A stretch of DNA of 64,000 bases from positions 124,001 to 188,000 of the forward strand of contig NZ_LILC01000019.1 of assembly GCF_001274935.1 (NCBI RefSeq), written 5' to 3'. Below are positions 33,965-45,315 of the stretch, one piece after another. The notes under the pieces are model-generated. The model was not told the DNA's origin. It saw only the letters and a list, made by a program, of their open reading frames with translations, and did not search any database. Positions within the stretch are counted from its first letter, which is position 1, and each line of letters starts with the position of its first letter. Position numbers and translations under genes: made by a program. Origin of the DNA: Priestia koreensis. Its GTDB lineage: Bacteria > Bacillota > Bacilli > Bacillales > Bacillaceae_H.

Positions 33965-35062
33965 ATGGAAATCTTTAAATATATGGAACAATATGACTAT
34001 GAGCAATTAGTATTCTGTCAGGACAAACAATCAGGTCTTAAAGCAATTATTGCGATTCATGATACAACGCTAGGGCCAGCGCTAGGCGGTACAAGAATGT
34101 GGACGTACGAATCAGAAGAAGCAGCTATTGAAGATGCGCTACGCCTTGCAAAAGGAATGACGTATAAAAATGCTGCAGCTGGTTTGAACTTAGGCGGCGG
34201 TAAAACGGTTATTATCGGCGATCCGAAAAAACATAAAAGCGAAGAGCTATTCCGTGCGTTTGGACGCTATATTCAAGGTCTTAACGGGCGCTACATTACA
34301 GCTGAGGATGTTGGTACAACAGTAGAAGACATGGATCTTATCTACCAAGAAACGGACTACGTAACAGGAATCTCTCCTGCATTTGGTTCTTCAGGAAACC
34401 CATCACCTGTAACAGCATTCGGTGTGTATCAAGGGATGAAAGCAGCAGCAAAGGCAGCGTTCGGAAGTGATTCACTTGAAGGAAAAGTTATTGCGGTTCA
34501 AGGTGTCGGAAACGTAGCATATAACTTATGCCGCCACTTACATGAAGAAGGGGCACAGCTAATCGTAACGGACATCAACAAAGAATCTGTGAAACGTGCG
34601 GTTGAAGAATTTGGTGCAAAAGCAGTTGAGCCAGATGAAATTTACGGAGTTGAATGTGACATCTATGCTCCTTGTGCCCTTGGTGCAACGATCAATGATC
34701 AAACCATTCCACAAATCAAAGCAAAAGTTATCGCAGGAGCGGCTAACAACCAATTAAAAGAATCTCGTCACGGGGATATGATTCACGAGATGGGTATCGT
34801 ATACGCACCGGACTATGTAATCAATGCAGGTGGAGTAATCAACGTAGCAGATGAGCTTTACGGTTACAACCGTGAGCGTGCACTGAAAAAAGTAGAAGGC
34901 ATCTACCAAAACATCGAGCGTGTTATTGAGATCGCAAACCGTGATCGCATTGCCACTTATGCAGCGGCAGATCGTTTAGCCGAAGAGCGCATTGAGCGTA
35001 TGAGAAATTCTCGCAGTCAGTTTTTACAAAATGAACATCACATTTTAAGTCGTCGTCGCTAA
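33965..35062 (+). CDS. bcd: Leucine (branched-chain amino acid) dehydrogenase
   Basis: A 365-aa NAD-dependent dehydrogenase that deaminates leucine, valine and isoleucine to 2-oxo acids. The glycine-rich substrate loop [10 protein letters not shown], catalytic Lys in [16 protein letters not shown], Asp in [12 protein letters not shown] and the Rossmann motif [12 protein letters not shown] are present. RBS GGAGG lies 7 nt upstream. It feeds the Bkd complex encoded downstream. A hairpin separates it from buk. Confidence 0.97.
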   Translation: MEIFKYMEQYDYEQLVFCQDKQSGLKAIIAIHDTTLGPALGGTRMWTYESEEAAIEDALRLAKGMTYKNAAAGLNLGGGKTVIIGDPKKHKSEELFRAFGRYIQGLNGRYITAEDVGTTVEDMDLIYQETDYVTGISPAFGSSGNPSPVTAFGVYQGMKAAAKAAFGSDSLEGKVIAVQGVGNVAYNLCRHLHEEGAQLIVTDINKESVKRAVEEFGAKAVEPDEIYGVECDIYAPCALGATINDQTIPQIKAKVIAGAANNQLKESRHGDMIHEMGIVYAPDYVINAGGVINVADELYGYNRERALKKVEGIYQNIERVIEIANRDRIATYAAADRLAEERIERMRNSRSQFLQNEHHILSRRR

Positions 35063-35092
35063 TCAAAGCGCGATGATACAAGACACCAGAAG

Positions 35093-35129
35093 AGATGGCT
35101 CAAGGGGATGAATCCTTTTTGAGCCATCT
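35093..35129 (+). other. Intercistronic hairpin between bcd and buk
   Basis: AGATGGCTCAA pairs with TTGAGCCATCT, with additional GG/CC pairing inside. No T-run follows, so it is more likely an mRNA-stability or partial-attenuation element than a full terminator. Confidence 0.6.
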
Positions 35130-35161
35130 GTATCTTAAACATCAAGTAGGAGGATGGAACG

Positions 35162-36247
35162 TTGCAAGCTCAAGAATATCGCGTGTTAGTTATCAACCCT
35201 GGGTCTACCTCCACAAAAATCGGCGTGTTTCATAATGAAACGCTTATTTTTGAAAAGTCAATTCGCTACGATGTCGATGAAATCAATCAATATAAAACGA
35301 TTAGTGATCAATACGCTTTTCGCAGACAATCTATTTTAGAATCTCTCCATGAAGAGGGGATTAACTTATCGAAAATGAGTGCTGTCTGTGGAAGAGGTGG
35401 ATTGCTACGCCCTATTCAAGGCGGTACATACAAAGTAAATGAAGCGATGCTCGCTGACTTACGTAAAGGATATGCAGGGCAACATGCTTCAAATTTAGGT
35501 GGAATACTGGCTCATGAAATTGCGACAGGGCTTAACATCCCAGCGTTTATCGTAGATCCAGTGGTCGTAGATGAATTAGAAGATATAGCGAGAGTATCAG
35601 GATTCCCGTTAATTGAACGAAAAAGTATTTTTCATGCGCTTAATCAAAAGGCGGTCGCTAGACGAGTAGCGAAAGAGCTTGGGAGTACGTACGAAGAGCT
35701 CAATCTTATCGTTGTCCATATGGGCGGTGGAATCACCGTTGGGGTGCACAAACATGGCAAGGTCATTGATGTGAATAATGGTCTGCACGGAGACGGTCCG
35801 TTTAGTCCTGAGAGAGCAGGAACGGTACCGGCGGGGGACCTCATCAATCTCTGTTTTTCAGGGCGTTATTACCGCGATGAAGTTATGAAAATGCTCGTTG
35901 GAAAAGGTGGATTAGCTGGTTATGTCGGTACATCTGATGCGGTGAAGGTGCAGAAGATGATTGAAAAAGGCGATCAGCAAACAAAGCTTGTTTTTGACGC
36001 GATGGCTTATCAAGTATCGAAAGAGATTGGAGCAGCAAGCAGCGTCTTATCTGGAAAAGTAGATGGTATTATTTTGACCGGTGGTCTAGCATACTCGCAA
36101 AGTTTTACCGAGTTCATTATGAGTCGGGTCAATTGGATTGCTGATGTGATTGTCCATCCAGGCGAGAACGAGCTTCAAGCGTTAACAGAAGGGGCTCTTC
36201 GCGTGTTACGTGGCGAAGAGAAAGCGAAAGACTATCCAGGTGCTTAA
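35162..36247 (+). CDS. buk: Butyrate kinase
   Basis: A 361-aa acetokinase-family enzyme that converts acyl phosphate and ADP to acid and ATP. Motifs: N-terminal [14 protein letters not shown] (phosphate binding), [27 protein letters not shown] (nucleotide site) and [12 protein letters not shown] at 35162 is the start; AGGAGGAT lies 6 nt upstream and no closer ATG aligns. Paired with ptb for substrate-level phosphorylation of branched acyl-CoA. Confidence 0.95.
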   Translation: MQAQEYRVLVINPGSTSTKIGVFHNETLIFEKSIRYDVDEINQYKTISDQYAFRRQSILESLHEEGINLSKMSAVCGRGGLLRPIQGGTYKVNEAMLADLRKGYAGQHASNLGGILAHEIATGLNIPAFIVDPVVVDELEDIARVSGFPLIERKSIFHALNQKAVARRVAKELGSTYEELNLIVVHMGGGITVGVHKHGKVIDVNNGLHGDGPFSPERAGTVPAGDLINLCFSGRYYRDEVMKMLVGKGGLAGYVGTSDAVKVQKMIEKGDQQTKLVFDAMAYQVSKEIGAASSVLSGKVDGIILTGGLAYSQSFTEFIMSRVNWIADVIVHPGENELQALTEGALRVLRGEEKAKDYPGA

Positions 36248-36268
36248 TTAGAAAGGTGTGAAGGTAAA

Positions 36269-37690
36269 ATGTCGACAGAATATGATGTAGTAGTACTCGG
36301 CGGAGGAACTGGGGGATATGTAGCGGCTATTCGTGCATCTCAGCTTGGGTTAAAAGTGGCCGTGGTAGAGAAGAACAAGCTTGGTGGTACGTGCCTTCAT
36401 GCAGGCTGTATTCCAAGTAAAGCCCTTCTTCGTAGTGCCGAAGTATTTGCTTTGGCAAAAAAGTCAGAAGAGTTTGGCGTTACGACTGAGAACGTTCACT
36501 TGAACTTTTTAAAAGTGCAAGAGCGCAAGCAAAAGATCGTCGATCAGCTATATCAAGGCGTACAGCATTTGATGAAAAAAGGCAAGGTTGATGTTTATGA
36601 AGGAATCGGCCGTATTTTAGGTCCATCTATTTTTTCTCCAATGCCAGGAACGATTTCTGTAGAACAGAATGATGGGTCTGAGAACGAAATGCTCATCCCG
36701 AAAAACGTGGTGGTTGCCACAGGATCACGTCCGCGAACGCTTCCGGGGCTAACGGTAGACGGAACGCACATCATTACGTCTGACGAAGCGTTACAAATGA
36801 ATGAACTGCCATCTTCAATCATGATTATTGGCGGTGGCGTAATCGGAATCGAGTGGGCGTCCATGCTTGCAGATTTCGGAGTAGATGTAACGGTGGTCGA
36901 ATATAGTGCGCAAATTCTTCCGACAGAGGACAAAGAAATTGCCAAAGAAATGACGAAAATTTTAAAAAGTAAAGGCATTAAAATCGTCACAAGTGCACAA
37001 GTGCTTGGAGAAGAAACAAAGATTGAGGAAACGGTTCGTATCCGCGCGAAAGTTGGCGATACTGTAGAAGAGTTTACAGCAGATAAAGTACTTCTTTCAG
37101 TAGGTAGACAGGCGAACGTAGAAGGAATTGGTCTTGAAAACACATCAATCGAAGTGAAAAATGGCTTTATTGATACAAATGATTATTATCAAACGAAGGA
37201 ATCACATATTTATGCGATTGGTGATGTGATCGGCGGTCTTCAGCTTGCTCACGTTGCTTCACATGAAGGAATTGTAGCGGTCGAGCATCTTGCAGACCAA
37301 CGTCCATTAAAAATTGATTACACGCAAATCTCGAAGTGTATTTATAGTCATCCCGAGATTGCAAGCGTCGGCTTCACAGAGGATCAGGCAAAGGAAAAAG
37401 GTTTTGAATTGAAGATCGGCAAATTCCCGTTCAAAGCGGTTGGGAAGGCCCTTGTTCACGGCGAATCAGACGGATTTGTGAAAATTATTGCCGATGCGAA
37501 AACGAATGATCTACTTGGCGTACACATGATTGGTCCAGACGTAACGAATATGATCTCAGAAGCAGGTCTTGCGAAACTGTTAGATGCAACGCCTTGGGAA
37601 ATTGCGCATACGATCCATCCGCATCCAAGTTTGTCAGAGGCAATTGGGGAGGCGGCCTTAGCCGTAGAAGGAAAAGCCATTCACTTTTAA
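36269..37690 (+). CDS. lpdV: Dihydrolipoyl dehydrogenase of the Bkd complex
   Basis: The 473-aa E3 flavoprotein reoxidises dihydrolipoyl E2 with NAD. FAD motif VVLGGGTGGYVAAIRA, redox disulfide GGTCLHAGCIPSKALL (two Cys with four residues between), NAD motif IIGGGVIGIEWASM and the C-terminal HTIHPHPSLSEAIGEA with the catalytic His-Glu pair are complete. His-Ala replaces the more common Asn-Val/Arg inside the redox motif. 21 nt after buk. Confidence 0.96.
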   Translation: MSTEYDVVVLGGGTGGYVAAIRASQLGLKVAVVEKNKLGGTCLHAGCIPSKALLRSAEVFALAKKSEEFGVTTENVHLNFLKVQERKQKIVDQLYQGVQHLMKKGKVDVYEGIGRILGPSIFSPMPGTISVEQNDGSENEMLIPKNVVVATGSRPRTLPGLTVDGTHIITSDEALQMNELPSSIMIIGGGVIGIEWASMLADFGVDVTVVEYSAQILPTEDKEIAKEMTKILKSKGIKIVTSAQVLGEETKIEETVRIRAKVGDTVEEFTADKVLLSVGRQANVEGIGLENTSIEVKNGFIDTNDYYQTKESHIYAIGDVIGGLQLAHVASHEGIVAVEHLADQRPLKIDYTQISKCIYSHPEIASVGFTEDQAKEKGFELKIGKFPFKAVGKALVHGESDGFVKIIADAKTNDLLGVHMIGPDVTNMISEAGLAKLLDATPWEIAHTIHPHPSLSEAIGEAALAVEGKAIHF

Positions 37691-37725
37691 TAGTAAAAGG
37701 TATGATTGATTAGGAGGGTGTATTA

Positions 37726-38718
37726 ATGACTGAAAACCGCCATGCAGCGTTAGGTTTAAGTGATGAAAAGGTAATGGAAATGTATAAAACGATGCTCTTA
37801 GCTCGTAAAATTGACGAGCGTATGTGGCTTCTAAACCGTGCGGGTAAAATTCCGTTTGTTATCTCTTGTCAAGGACAAGAAGCAGCACAGGTTGGAGCGG
37901 CTTTTGCGCTTGATAATGAAAAGGACTACGTACTGCCGTATTATCGTGATATGGGCGTGGTGCTTACATTTGGAATGACAGCACAAGACTTGATGCTATC
38001 AGGCTTTGCGAAAGCAGAGGATCCAAACTCAGGCGGCCGTCAAATGCCAGGGCATTTCGGCAGTAAGAAAAACCGCATTGTAACTGGTTCTTCACCTGTA
38101 ACGACTCAAGTACCACACGCAGTAGGTGTAGCTCTAGCAGGGAAAATGGAAGGAAAAGATCTTGTTACGTTCGTAACGTTTGGTGAAGGATCATCAAACC
38201 AAGGAGATTTTCATGAAGGAGCAAACTTTGCAGGTGTACACAAACTTCCTGTCATCTTCATGTGTGAAAACAACAAATACGCAATTTCTGTACCGATTGA
38301 AAAACAATTAGCGTGTGAGAACGTGTCTGATCGTGCAATCGGTTATGGAATGCCTGGTTACACAGTAGACGGAAATGATCCACTTGAAGTATACAAAGTC
38401 GTAAAAGAAGCGGCAGACCGTGCGCGTGAAGGAAAAGGACCAACGCTTGTTGAGACAATTTCATATCGCTTAACACCACATTCAAGTGATGATGACGATC
38501 GCAGCTATCGTGAACAGGACGAAGTATCCGAAGCGAAAAAGAAAGATCCAATCGTGACGTTTGGCGCGTATTTACGAGAAGTGGGACTTCTAGATGAAGC
38601 GAAGGAACAAGAAATGCTAGATGATATTATGAATACAGTAAACGAAGCAACAGATTATGCAGAAAGTGCACCATATGCTGATCCGGAACATGCGATGAAG
38701 CATGTATATGCTGAGTAA
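37726..38718 (+). CDS. bkdAA: Branched-chain 2-oxo acid dehydrogenase E1 alpha
   Basis: A 330-aa thiamine-diphosphate subunit of the E1 heterotetramer that decarboxylates branched 2-oxo acids. TPP/Mg motif GEGSSNQGDFHEG...NNKYAIS and the phosphorylation-loop region YRLTPHSSDDDDRSYR are seen. RBS AGGAGG precedes the ATG. It lies directly before the beta subunit (12 nt). The product branched acyl-CoA primes anteiso/iso fatty acids as well as catabolism. Confidence 0.96.
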   Translation: MTENRHAALGLSDEKVMEMYKTMLLARKIDERMWLLNRAGKIPFVISCQGQEAAQVGAAFALDNEKDYVLPYYRDMGVVLTFGMTAQDLMLSGFAKAEDPNSGGRQMPGHFGSKKNRIVTGSSPVTTQVPHAVGVALAGKMEGKDLVTFVTFGEGSSNQGDFHEGANFAGVHKLPVIFMCENNKYAISVPIEKQLACENVSDRAIGYGMPGYTVDGNDPLEVYKVVKEAADRAREGKGPTLVETISYRLTPHSSDDDDRSYREQDEVSEAKKKDPIVTFGAYLREVGLLDEAKEQEMLDDIMNTVNEATDYAESAPYADPEHAMKHVYAE

Positions 38719-38730
38719 GGAGGGACAATT

Positions 38731-39714
38731 ATGCCAGTAATTTCTTATATTGATGCAGTAACAATGGCGATGAGAGAAGAAATGCAACGTGATCCGAAGG
38801 TGTTCGTATTAGGAGAAGACGTTGGGAAAAAAGGTGGCGTGTTCAAAGCAACGAACGGCCTTTACGAAATGTTCGGTGAGGAACGTGTCATTGACACACC
38901 ATTAGCAGAGTCTGCAATTGCAGGGGTAGGTATTGGGGCGGCCATGTACGGAATGCGTCCAATTGCTGAGATGCAGTTTGCTGATTTCATCATGCCAGCG
39001 GTCAACCAAATCGTATCTGAAGCAGCCAAAACACGCTATCGTTCCAATAATGATTGGACGTGTCCAATTACGATTCGTGCTCCTTACGGCGGTGGAGTTC
39101 ATGGTGCGTTGTATCATTCACAATCGGTTGAAGCGATGTTTGCCAACACACCAGGATTAAAAATTGTAATGCCTTCTACTCCTTACGATGTAAAAGGGTT
39201 GTTAAAAGCGGCTATTCGTGATGATGATCCGGTCTTATTCTTTGAGCATAAGCGTGCGTATCGCTTAATCAAAGGAGAAGTTCCAGAGGATGACTATGTG
39301 CTTCCAATTGGAAAAGCGGATGTCAAACGAGAAGGCGATGACATTACGGTTATTACATACGGCCTTTGCGTTCATTTTGCGCTACAAGCAGCAGAAAAAT
39401 TAGCAGCGGACGGTATTTCTGCTCACATTTTAGATTTACGTACGGTATATCCACTTGATAAAGAGGCGATTATCGAAGCAGCGTCTAAAACGGGCAAGGT
39501 GCTTTTAATCACAGAGGATAACAAAGAAGGAAGTATTATTGGTGAAGTAGCAGCCATCATCAGTGAAAACTGCTTATTTGATCTAGATGCACCGATCAAA
39601 CGTCTAGCAGGTCCAGACGTACCTGCTATGCCATATGCCCCAACAATGGAAAAACATTTTATGGTGAATCCAGATAAAGTAGAAAAAGCGATGCGAGAAC
39701 TAGCTGAATTTTAA
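38731..39714 (+). CDS. bkdAB: Branched-chain 2-oxo acid dehydrogenase E1 beta
   Basis: The 327-aa E1 beta subunit. Characteristic regions are VFVLGEDVGKKGGVFKAT, DTPLAESAIAGVGIGAA, IRAPYGGGVHGALYHSQS and the C-terminal RLAGPDVPAMPYAPTMEK. It forms the active site together with BkdAA. RBS AAGGAGG. bkdB follows after 14 nt. Confidence 0.97.
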   Translation: MPVISYIDAVTMAMREEMQRDPKVFVLGEDVGKKGGVFKATNGLYEMFGEERVIDTPLAESAIAGVGIGAAMYGMRPIAEMQFADFIMPAVNQIVSEAAKTRYRSNNDWTCPITIRAPYGGGVHGALYHSQSVEAMFANTPGLKIVMPSTPYDVKGLLKAAIRDDDPVLFFEHKRAYRLIKGEVPEDDYVLPIGKADVKREGDDITVITYGLCVHFALQAAEKLAADGISAHILDLRTVYPLDKEAIIEAASKTGKVLLITEDNKEGSIIGEVAAIISENCLFDLDAPIKRLAGPDVPAMPYAPTMEKHFMVNPDKVEKAMRELAEF

Positions 39715-39728
39715 GGGAGGTCAAACAA

Positions 39729-41009
39729 ATGCCCATCGAAAAAATTACGATGCCACAATTAGGTGAGAGCGTGACAGAAGGAACGATCAGCAAGTGGTTT
39801 GTATCTGTTGGAGATAAAGTCAACAAGTACGACCCGATTGCAGAAGTGACAACTGACAAAGTAAATGCTGAAGTACCTTCTTCATTTACAGGAGTGATCA
39901 AAGAGCTTGTAGCAAACGAAGACGATACTATTCCAGTTGGTGAAGTCGTGTGCTTAATTGAAGTAGAAGGTGCAGGCGAAAGTGCACCTTCTAAAGAAGC
40001 ACCAAAAGAAGAACGTGTTCAAGCAGAGGCGCCAGCAGGCGATCAGTCGAACAAAAAACGCTACTCTCCAGCCGTGTTACGTTTGTCTCAAGAGCATGAT
40101 ATTGACCTTGAGCAAGTGAACGGAACAGGAGCAGGTGGACGTATTACGCGCAAGGATCTTCTGAAGCTAATTGAAGGTGGAAACATTCCGTCTGCATCAG
40201 CAGCACCTGAAGCACCAAAAGCACCGGAACCAAAAGCAGCACCTTCATCAGCACCAGCTGTGGCTCCTAAGAAAGAAACAGCAGCACCGGCAGTTGACCT
40301 TCAACCAGGCGACGTCGAGATTCCTGTTACAGGCGTGCGTAAAGCTATTGCTTCAAACATGCTGCGTAGTAAGCATGAAGCACCTCATGCATGGATGATG
40401 GTTGAAGTGGATGCAACAAATTTAGTGGCATACCGCGATCAATTAAAAGCCTCATTTAAGCAAAAAGAAGGCTTTAACTTAACGTATTTTGCGTTCTTCG
40501 TAAAAGCTGTTGCTCAGGCGCTCAAAGAATTCCCGGAAATGAATTCAATGTGGGCGGGAGATAAAATTATTCAAAAGAAAGATATTAATATCTCAATTGC
40601 CGTTGCAACTGATGATGCACTATTTGTTCCTGTTATTAAGCAGGCGGATGAAAAAACAATTAAAGGCATCGGTCGCGAAGTATCAGAGCTAGCCGTTAAG
40701 GTTCGTACAGGTAAGCTTTCAGCAGAAGAAATGAAGGGCGGAACGTTTACCGTAAACAACACGGGATCATTTGGCTCAGTTCAATCAATGGGGATTATTA
40801 ACTATCCGCAAGCCGCGATTTTACAAGTAGAGTCAATCGTTAAGCGTCCAGTTGTGATGGACAATGGAATGATTGCCGTACGTGACATGGTAAATCTATG
40901 TTTATCGCTTGATCATCGCGTACTTGATGGTCTTGTATGCGGGCGTTTCCTTGCTCGTGTAAAAGAAATTGTTGAAAACATTTCAGCGGATAATACGTCC
41001 GTTTATTAA
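39729..41009 (+). CDS. bkdB: Branched-chain 2-oxo acid dehydrogenase E2 (dihydrolipoyl acyltransferase)
   Basis: A 426-aa core protein. One lipoyl domain (1-78, lipoyl Lys in VTTDKVNAEVP) is followed by a peripheral subunit-binding domain (about 112-150, RYSPAVLRLSQEHDIDL), an Ala/Pro-rich linker and a catalytic CoA-dependent acyltransferase domain ending in SLDHRVLDGLVCGRF. LipM, whose 3' end opens this window, belongs to the pathway that lipoylates such domains. A terminator follows. Confidence 0.96.
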   Translation: MPIEKITMPQLGESVTEGTISKWFVSVGDKVNKYDPIAEVTTDKVNAEVPSSFTGVIKELVANEDDTIPVGEVVCLIEVEGAGESAPSKEAPKEERVQAEAPAGDQSNKKRYSPAVLRLSQEHDIDLEQVNGTGAGGRITRKDLLKLIEGGNIPSASAAPEAPKAPEPKAAPSSAPAVAPKKETAAPAVDLQPGDVEIPVTGVRKAIASNMLRSKHEAPHAWMMVEVDATNLVAYRDQLKASFKQKEGFNLTYFAFFVKAVAQALKEFPEMNSMWAGDKIIQKKDINISIAVATDDALFVPVIKQADEKTIKGIGREVSELAVKVRTGKLSAEEMKGGTFTVNNTGSFGSVQSMGIINYPQAAILQVESIVKRPVVMDNGMIAVRDMVNLCLSLDHRVLDGLVCGRFLARVKEIVENISADNTSVY

Positions 41010-41016
41010 AAAGTTC

Positions 41017-41053
41017 ACCGCCTGCTGCCAATCGGTAGTAGGCGGTCCTTTTT
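41017..41053 (+). terminator. Terminator of the bkd operon
   Basis: ACCGCCTGCTGCC (41017-41029) pairs with GGTAGTAGGCGGT (41034-41046), with one weak pair, followed by CCTTTTT. Confidence 0.85.
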
Positions 41054-41165
41054 ATATAATTGATACCAGAAGTGGAATATATTAAGATAAAGAGAGAAGA
41101 CTGAATTTTAATTTAATAGAGACTACAAAGGGGTACAAAATTCTTTTTGACAGAGGGGAAAAGAC

Positions 41166-43148
41166 ATGAACGATAAGGGGAGCACGATCAAGCATTCCGA
41201 GCAGTCGATGAGAGAAAAGTGGCTAGAGGAAGTAGAGCGTACGCTGAAGGGGAAACAGGAGCATACACTTCACCAATCCACTGTCGAGAACATTATTTTG
41301 AAAACGCTTTATTCTGAGAGTGATACAAATGAGCTAGCGCTCGATCAATATCCGGGACAAGGAGAAAATGTTCGTGGTTACCGTCTGCAATCAGCGAAGC
41401 AAGTCGATTGCTGTCAGCCTGTTTCACACCCAAACCCGGTAGAGAGCAACAAACAGTTAAGAAGCTTTCTCAAGCAGGGACAAAATGTCATTGCGTTCAC
41501 GCCACATTCCCTCGTAACGTTAGGTAAGAGTGAAAAAGAAAATCTGACAGACGGGGTGTCCATTCTTTCAATAGAAGACGTGGCAAACTTGTTGCATGGT
41601 ATCGATTTATCCGAGCGACCATTCTTCGTTTATGCAGGTCTATCAGCAACACCGCTTATTAATCTGATTGCAGCCTACTGTGAGCGAGAAAACGATGATC
41701 TTAAGAAGTTAAAGGGAATTATTGCAATGGACCCAATCGGTGCGTTCGTTGAGGTGGGCGAAAGTTCCTTACCTTTGACGGATATATATAACCAATGGCA
41801 TCAGCTCATTCAATGGCAGGAGGCTTCAGGAATTGAGCTAAAAACGATGATGATTCGAAGTCAGCCTTATCACGCCGCAGGAGCAACGATCGTTCAAGAG
41901 CTCGCTTATGCGCTTGCAACTGCTGCCGATTATGTCCATGAAGGAAGAACAAGAGGGATCAGCCTCGATCAAATTGGGAAGCAGCTTGTCTGTTCGTTTT
42001 CAGTTGGATCAGAGACGTTTATGGAAATGGCAAAGCTTCGTGCTTTTCGCTCCTTGTTTACGAGAATGATGGCAAGCTTTGATGAAAACTATGAACCTGC
42101 CATTTATCTTCATGGAGAGACGTCTGCACAGACGAAAACAAGCTATGATGCGTACAACAATATGCTACGTGTCACAACGGAGGCATTCTCTGCTCTCGTT
42201 GGTGGAGTCGATGGTCTAACGATATTGCCATTTGATCAACGCTTTTCAAAGGGAACAGATTTTTCATTTCGAATGGCTCGTAATACGCTGTTCATTTTAG
42301 AACAGGAATCTTATTTAACGAAAGTAACAGATCCTGCAGGTGGATCTTATTACGTTGAATTCATGACGCAATCACTCATTGATGAAGCATGGAATCTCTT
42401 TTTAACCATTGAGGAAAATGGAGGCATGACGTCATCCATTAAAAGCGGATTGATTCACAAGCAAATCGAAGAAGCGGTGGCAAAAAGAGGTGCCAAACCG
42501 CCAGTCGCGGTAGGTGTCACTCACTATGTCAATACGATGGATCGCTTAAAAGATGCTTCGTATTCAGACATTGTGCAGTTTGGTGAGGAGCAAGAGAATC
42601 GCTTAAACGCTTACGCATCCACAGAAACGCATACGTCAGCATCAATAGCAGAATGGATAGAAGCGTATAAGGCAGGAGCGTTTATTACGGAACAGATGAA
42701 ATCAACTGAAACGGGAGAACGGGTGGCTCCGCTACCAAAGTTCCAGCCGATCGCTGAACTCGAAGATTTGCGAACACAATTTGTACGTCTAGAGGACGTC
42801 TCGTTCTCGGTTATCGTGTTAGGAGATACGAAGGAAGCGTATAGAGAAGGAGATCGAACAAAGAATTTCGTGCAAATGACGGGTCTGCCTGTTACGGTAA
42901 GTCCGCTGTGTTTATCTGTTGAAGAAGCTCTACTATGGATGGAGACGCATGATAAAGCTGTGATCATTTTATGTGGGGAACACGATCTTAAAAAAACGTT
43001 GAATCAGCGCCTTCTTGAAAGCAGCCCACAGCGTGTTGTAATAGAGACAGAGGAAGTGGACGAACGTCCATTTATCAACGTTAGAGGGAAACAGCTCGAG
43101 CAATTGCAAAAGCTATTCACCCTTTTGGAGGTGGCCAAACATGTATAA
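41166..43148 (+). CDS. mutA: Methylmalonyl-CoA mutase small (beta) subunit
   Basis: A 660-aa non-catalytic partner of the heterodimeric B12-dependent mutase. The TIM-barrel part retains mutase-like segments ([15 protein letters not shown] region, [35 protein letters not shown]). The C-terminal Rossmann part lacks the cobalamin-ligating DxHxxG: the equivalent position reads [13 protein letters not shown]. It is thus structural. RBS GAGGGG lies 8 nt before the ATG. The stop overlaps mutB by 8 nt. No convincing promoter was found in the 156-nt gap after bkdB, so read-through from bkd is possible. Confidence 0.93.
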   Translation: MNDKGSTIKHSEQSMREKWLEEVERTLKGKQEHTLHQSTVENIILKTLYSESDTNELALDQYPGQGENVRGYRLQSAKQVDCCQPVSHPNPVESNKQLRSFLKQGQNVIAFTPHSLVTLGKSEKENLTDGVSILSIEDVANLLHGIDLSERPFFVYAGLSATPLINLIAAYCERENDDLKKLKGIIAMDPIGAFVEVGESSLPLTDIYNQWHQLIQWQEASGIELKTMMIRSQPYHAAGATIVQELAYALATAADYVHEGRTRGISLDQIGKQLVCSFSVGSETFMEMAKLRAFRSLFTRMMASFDENYEPAIYLHGETSAQTKTSYDAYNNMLRVTTEAFSALVGGVDGLTILPFDQRFSKGTDFSFRMARNTLFILEQESYLTKVTDPAGGSYYVEFMTQSLIDEAWNLFLTIEENGGMTSSIKSGLIHKQIEEAVAKRGAKPPVAVGVTHYVNTMDRLKDASYSDIVQFGEEQENRLNAYASTETHTSASIAEWIEAYKAGAFITEQMKSTETGERVAPLPKFQPIAELEDLRTQFVRLEDVSFSVIVLGDTKEAYREGDRTKNFVQMTGLPVTVSPLCLSVEEALLWMETHDKAVIILCGEHDLKKTLNQRLLESSPQRVVIETEEVDERPFINVRGKQLEQLQKLFTLLEVAKHV

Positions 43149-45315
43149 ACGACCGACTTTTTCAAGCAATGCTTCTTCTACAAAAGCACCATCTTCACCT
43201 GTAAAAGCGGAAGCTGTTTTTCAGACAAACGAAAACATTACGCTTCAGTCTTTCTATACAAAAGAAGATTGTCAGGATGTGAATTTTCTTCCTTCTTTTC
43301 CAGGGCTTGCACCGTTTTTACGAGGACCCTATGCGACGATGTATGTGAATCGACCGTGGACGATCAGACAATACGCAGGCTATTCGACAGCAGAAGAAAG
43401 CAACGCCTTTTACCGTCGTAATTTAGCAGCGGGTCAAAAAGGTCTTTCCATCGCATTTGATTTGGCTACACACCGAGGCTACGATTCTGATCACCCGCGT
43501 GTCGTTGGAGACGTTGGGAAGGCGGGAGTAGCAGTAGATTCTATTCTAGATATGAACGTACTATTTGACGGTATTCCGCTTGATCAAATGTCCGTATCAA
43601 TGACGATGAACGGGGCTGTATTGCCGATTATGGCTTTTTATATCGTTGCAGCGGAAGAACAAGGTGTTTCACTGGAGAAGCTATCAGGAACGATTCAAAA
43701 TGATATTTTAAAAGAATACATGGTTCGTAATACGTATATTTATCCTCCTGAGACGTCCATGCGTATCATTGCCGATATTTTTGCATTTACGTCTCAGCAC
43801 ATGCCGAAATTTAATAGCATTAGTATTTCTGGCTATCATATGCAAGAAGCGGGAGCACCTGCTGATCTTGAGCTTGCTTATACGCTTGCAGATGGATTGG
43901 AATACGTGCGAACGGGGTTAAAAGCGGGAATTGATATTGATTCCTTTGCGCCGAGGCTTTCGTTTTTCTGGGCGATTGGCATGAATTATTTTATGGAAGT
44001 CGCCAAAATGAGAGCGGCACGAGTACTGTGGTCACGAATGATCGAGCCGTTCGGGCCTAAAAATTCAAAATCACTGGCGCTTCGTACACATTCACAAACA
44101 TCGGGATGGAGCTTAACGGAGCAAGATCCATATAACAACGTCGTTCGAACGTGCGTAGAGGCACTAGCTGCTACGATGGGACATACGCAATCTCTTCATA
44201 CGAATGCACTTGATGAAGCCATAGCACTGCCGACGGACTTTTCAGCGCGTATTGCGCGAAATACACAGCTCTATTTGCAAAATGAAACGGGGATTTGTAG
44301 CGTGATTGACCCTTGGGGTGGATCGTATTACGTGGAATCTCTCACGCAATCGCTAATTGAGCGCGCAGAAGAGCATTTGAAGGAAATTGAAGAGCTTGGT
44401 GGAATGGCAAAAGCGATTGAAACAGGTCTTCCGAAAATGCGAATCGAAGAAGCTGCGGCGAGACGTCAGGCAAAAATCGATTCTGGAGCGGAAACCATTA
44501 TCGGAGTTAATAAATATCGTCAGGAGTCCACTGAACCACTTGAGATTTTGGACATTGACAATACGTCCGTAAGGTTAAAGCAAATTGAGCGTCTTGAAGA
44601 GCTTCGTCGTACACGCGATGAAGGGAACGTACAGCGGGCGCTAGATGCCATTACAAAAGCAACGGAAACAGGAGAAGGAAATCTACTTGCTTTAGCGGTT
44701 GAAGCGGCAAGATACCGTGCCTCACTTGGTGAAATTTCAGATGCGGTCGAAAAAGTGGCGAAACGCCATAAAGCGACAATTCGCTCCATTAGCGGCGTCT
44801 ACAGCCAAGAGTTCGCGCAAAAAGAGCAAATTGAGCACGTTCGCTCTCTTACGGAAGATTTCTTAGAGGAAGAAGGAAGACGACCTCGTATACTAGTTGC
44901 AAAAATGGGTCAGGATGGTCATGACCGAGGTGCTAAAGTCATTGCGACTGCTTTTGCCGACTTGGGGTTTGACGTTGATATCGGTCCACTTTTCCAAACA
45001 CCGGAAGAGACCGCACTGCAAGCGGTTGAAAATGACGTGCACGTCGTAGGATTCAGCTCGCTAGCTGCTGGGCATAAAACACTCCTGCCAAAGCTTGTTG
45101 AAGAGCTTAAAAAGCATGGACGAGAGGACATTGTAGTTATTTTAGGAGGCGTTATTCCTCATAAAGACTATGAGTTTTTGTATGAGAACGGTGCATCAGC
45201 GGTATTTGGTCCTGGAACAGTCATTCCGAATGCGGCAGAAAAGGTAGTAGAAGAAATAAAAAAACGATTAAATGACGAGACGGAGCAAGACGATGAAGCG
45301 TCGCCACTCGACTAA
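43141..45315 (+). CDS. mutB: Methylmalonyl-CoA mutase large (alpha) subunit, catalytic
   Basis: A 724-aa adenosylcobalamin enzyme that rearranges (R)-methylmalonyl-CoA to succinyl-CoA. The substrate barrel has [18 protein letters not shown] and [17 protein letters not shown] sequence ([16 protein letters not shown]). The C-terminal B12 domain has the lower-ligand motif [16 protein letters not shown] (His binds cobalt) and the FSSLAAGH and [13 protein letters not shown] loops. It overlaps mutA upstream and meaB downstream, indicating tight coupling. Together with mce and mmdA it completes propionyl-CoA oxidation to succinyl-CoA. Confidence 0.97.
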   Translation: MYKRPTFSSNASSTKAPSSPVKAEAVFQTNENITLQSFYTKEDCQDVNFLPSFPGLAPFLRGPYATMYVNRPWTIRQYAGYSTAEESNAFYRRNLAAGQKGLSIAFDLATHRGYDSDHPRVVGDVGKAGVAVDSILDMNVLFDGIPLDQMSVSMTMNGAVLPIMAFYIVAAEEQGVSLEKLSGTIQNDILKEYMVRNTYIYPPETSMRIIADIFAFTSQHMPKFNSISISGYHMQEAGAPADLELAYTLADGLEYVRTGLKAGIDIDSFAPRLSFFWAIGMNYFMEVAKMRAARVLWSRMIEPFGPKNSKSLALRTHSQTSGWSLTEQDPYNNVVRTCVEALAATMGHTQSLHTNALDEAIALPTDFSARIARNTQLYLQNETGICSVIDPWGGSYYVESLTQSLIERAEEHLKEIEELGGMAKAIETGLPKMRIEEAAARRQAKIDSGAETIIGVNKYRQESTEPLEILDIDNTSVRLKQIERLEELRRTRDEGNVQRALDAITKATETGEGNLLALAVEAARYRASLGEISDAVEKVAKRHKATIRSISGVYSQEFAQKEQIEHVRSLTEDFLEEEGRRPRILVAKMGQDGHDRGAKVIATAFADLGFDVDIGPLFQTPEETALQAVENDVHVVGFSSLAAGHKTLLPKLVEELKKHGREDIVVILGGVIPHKDYEFLYENGASAVFGPGTVIPNAAEKVVEEIKKRLNDETEQDDEASPLD

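Noticed and set aside
36595..37143. 182-codon open frame on the minus strand inside lpdV
   Set aside because: Codon-position shadow of a clear dihydrolipoyl dehydrogenase gene. Similar long antisense frames inside other genes, including the 188-codon one at 63140-63706, were rejected for the same reason.
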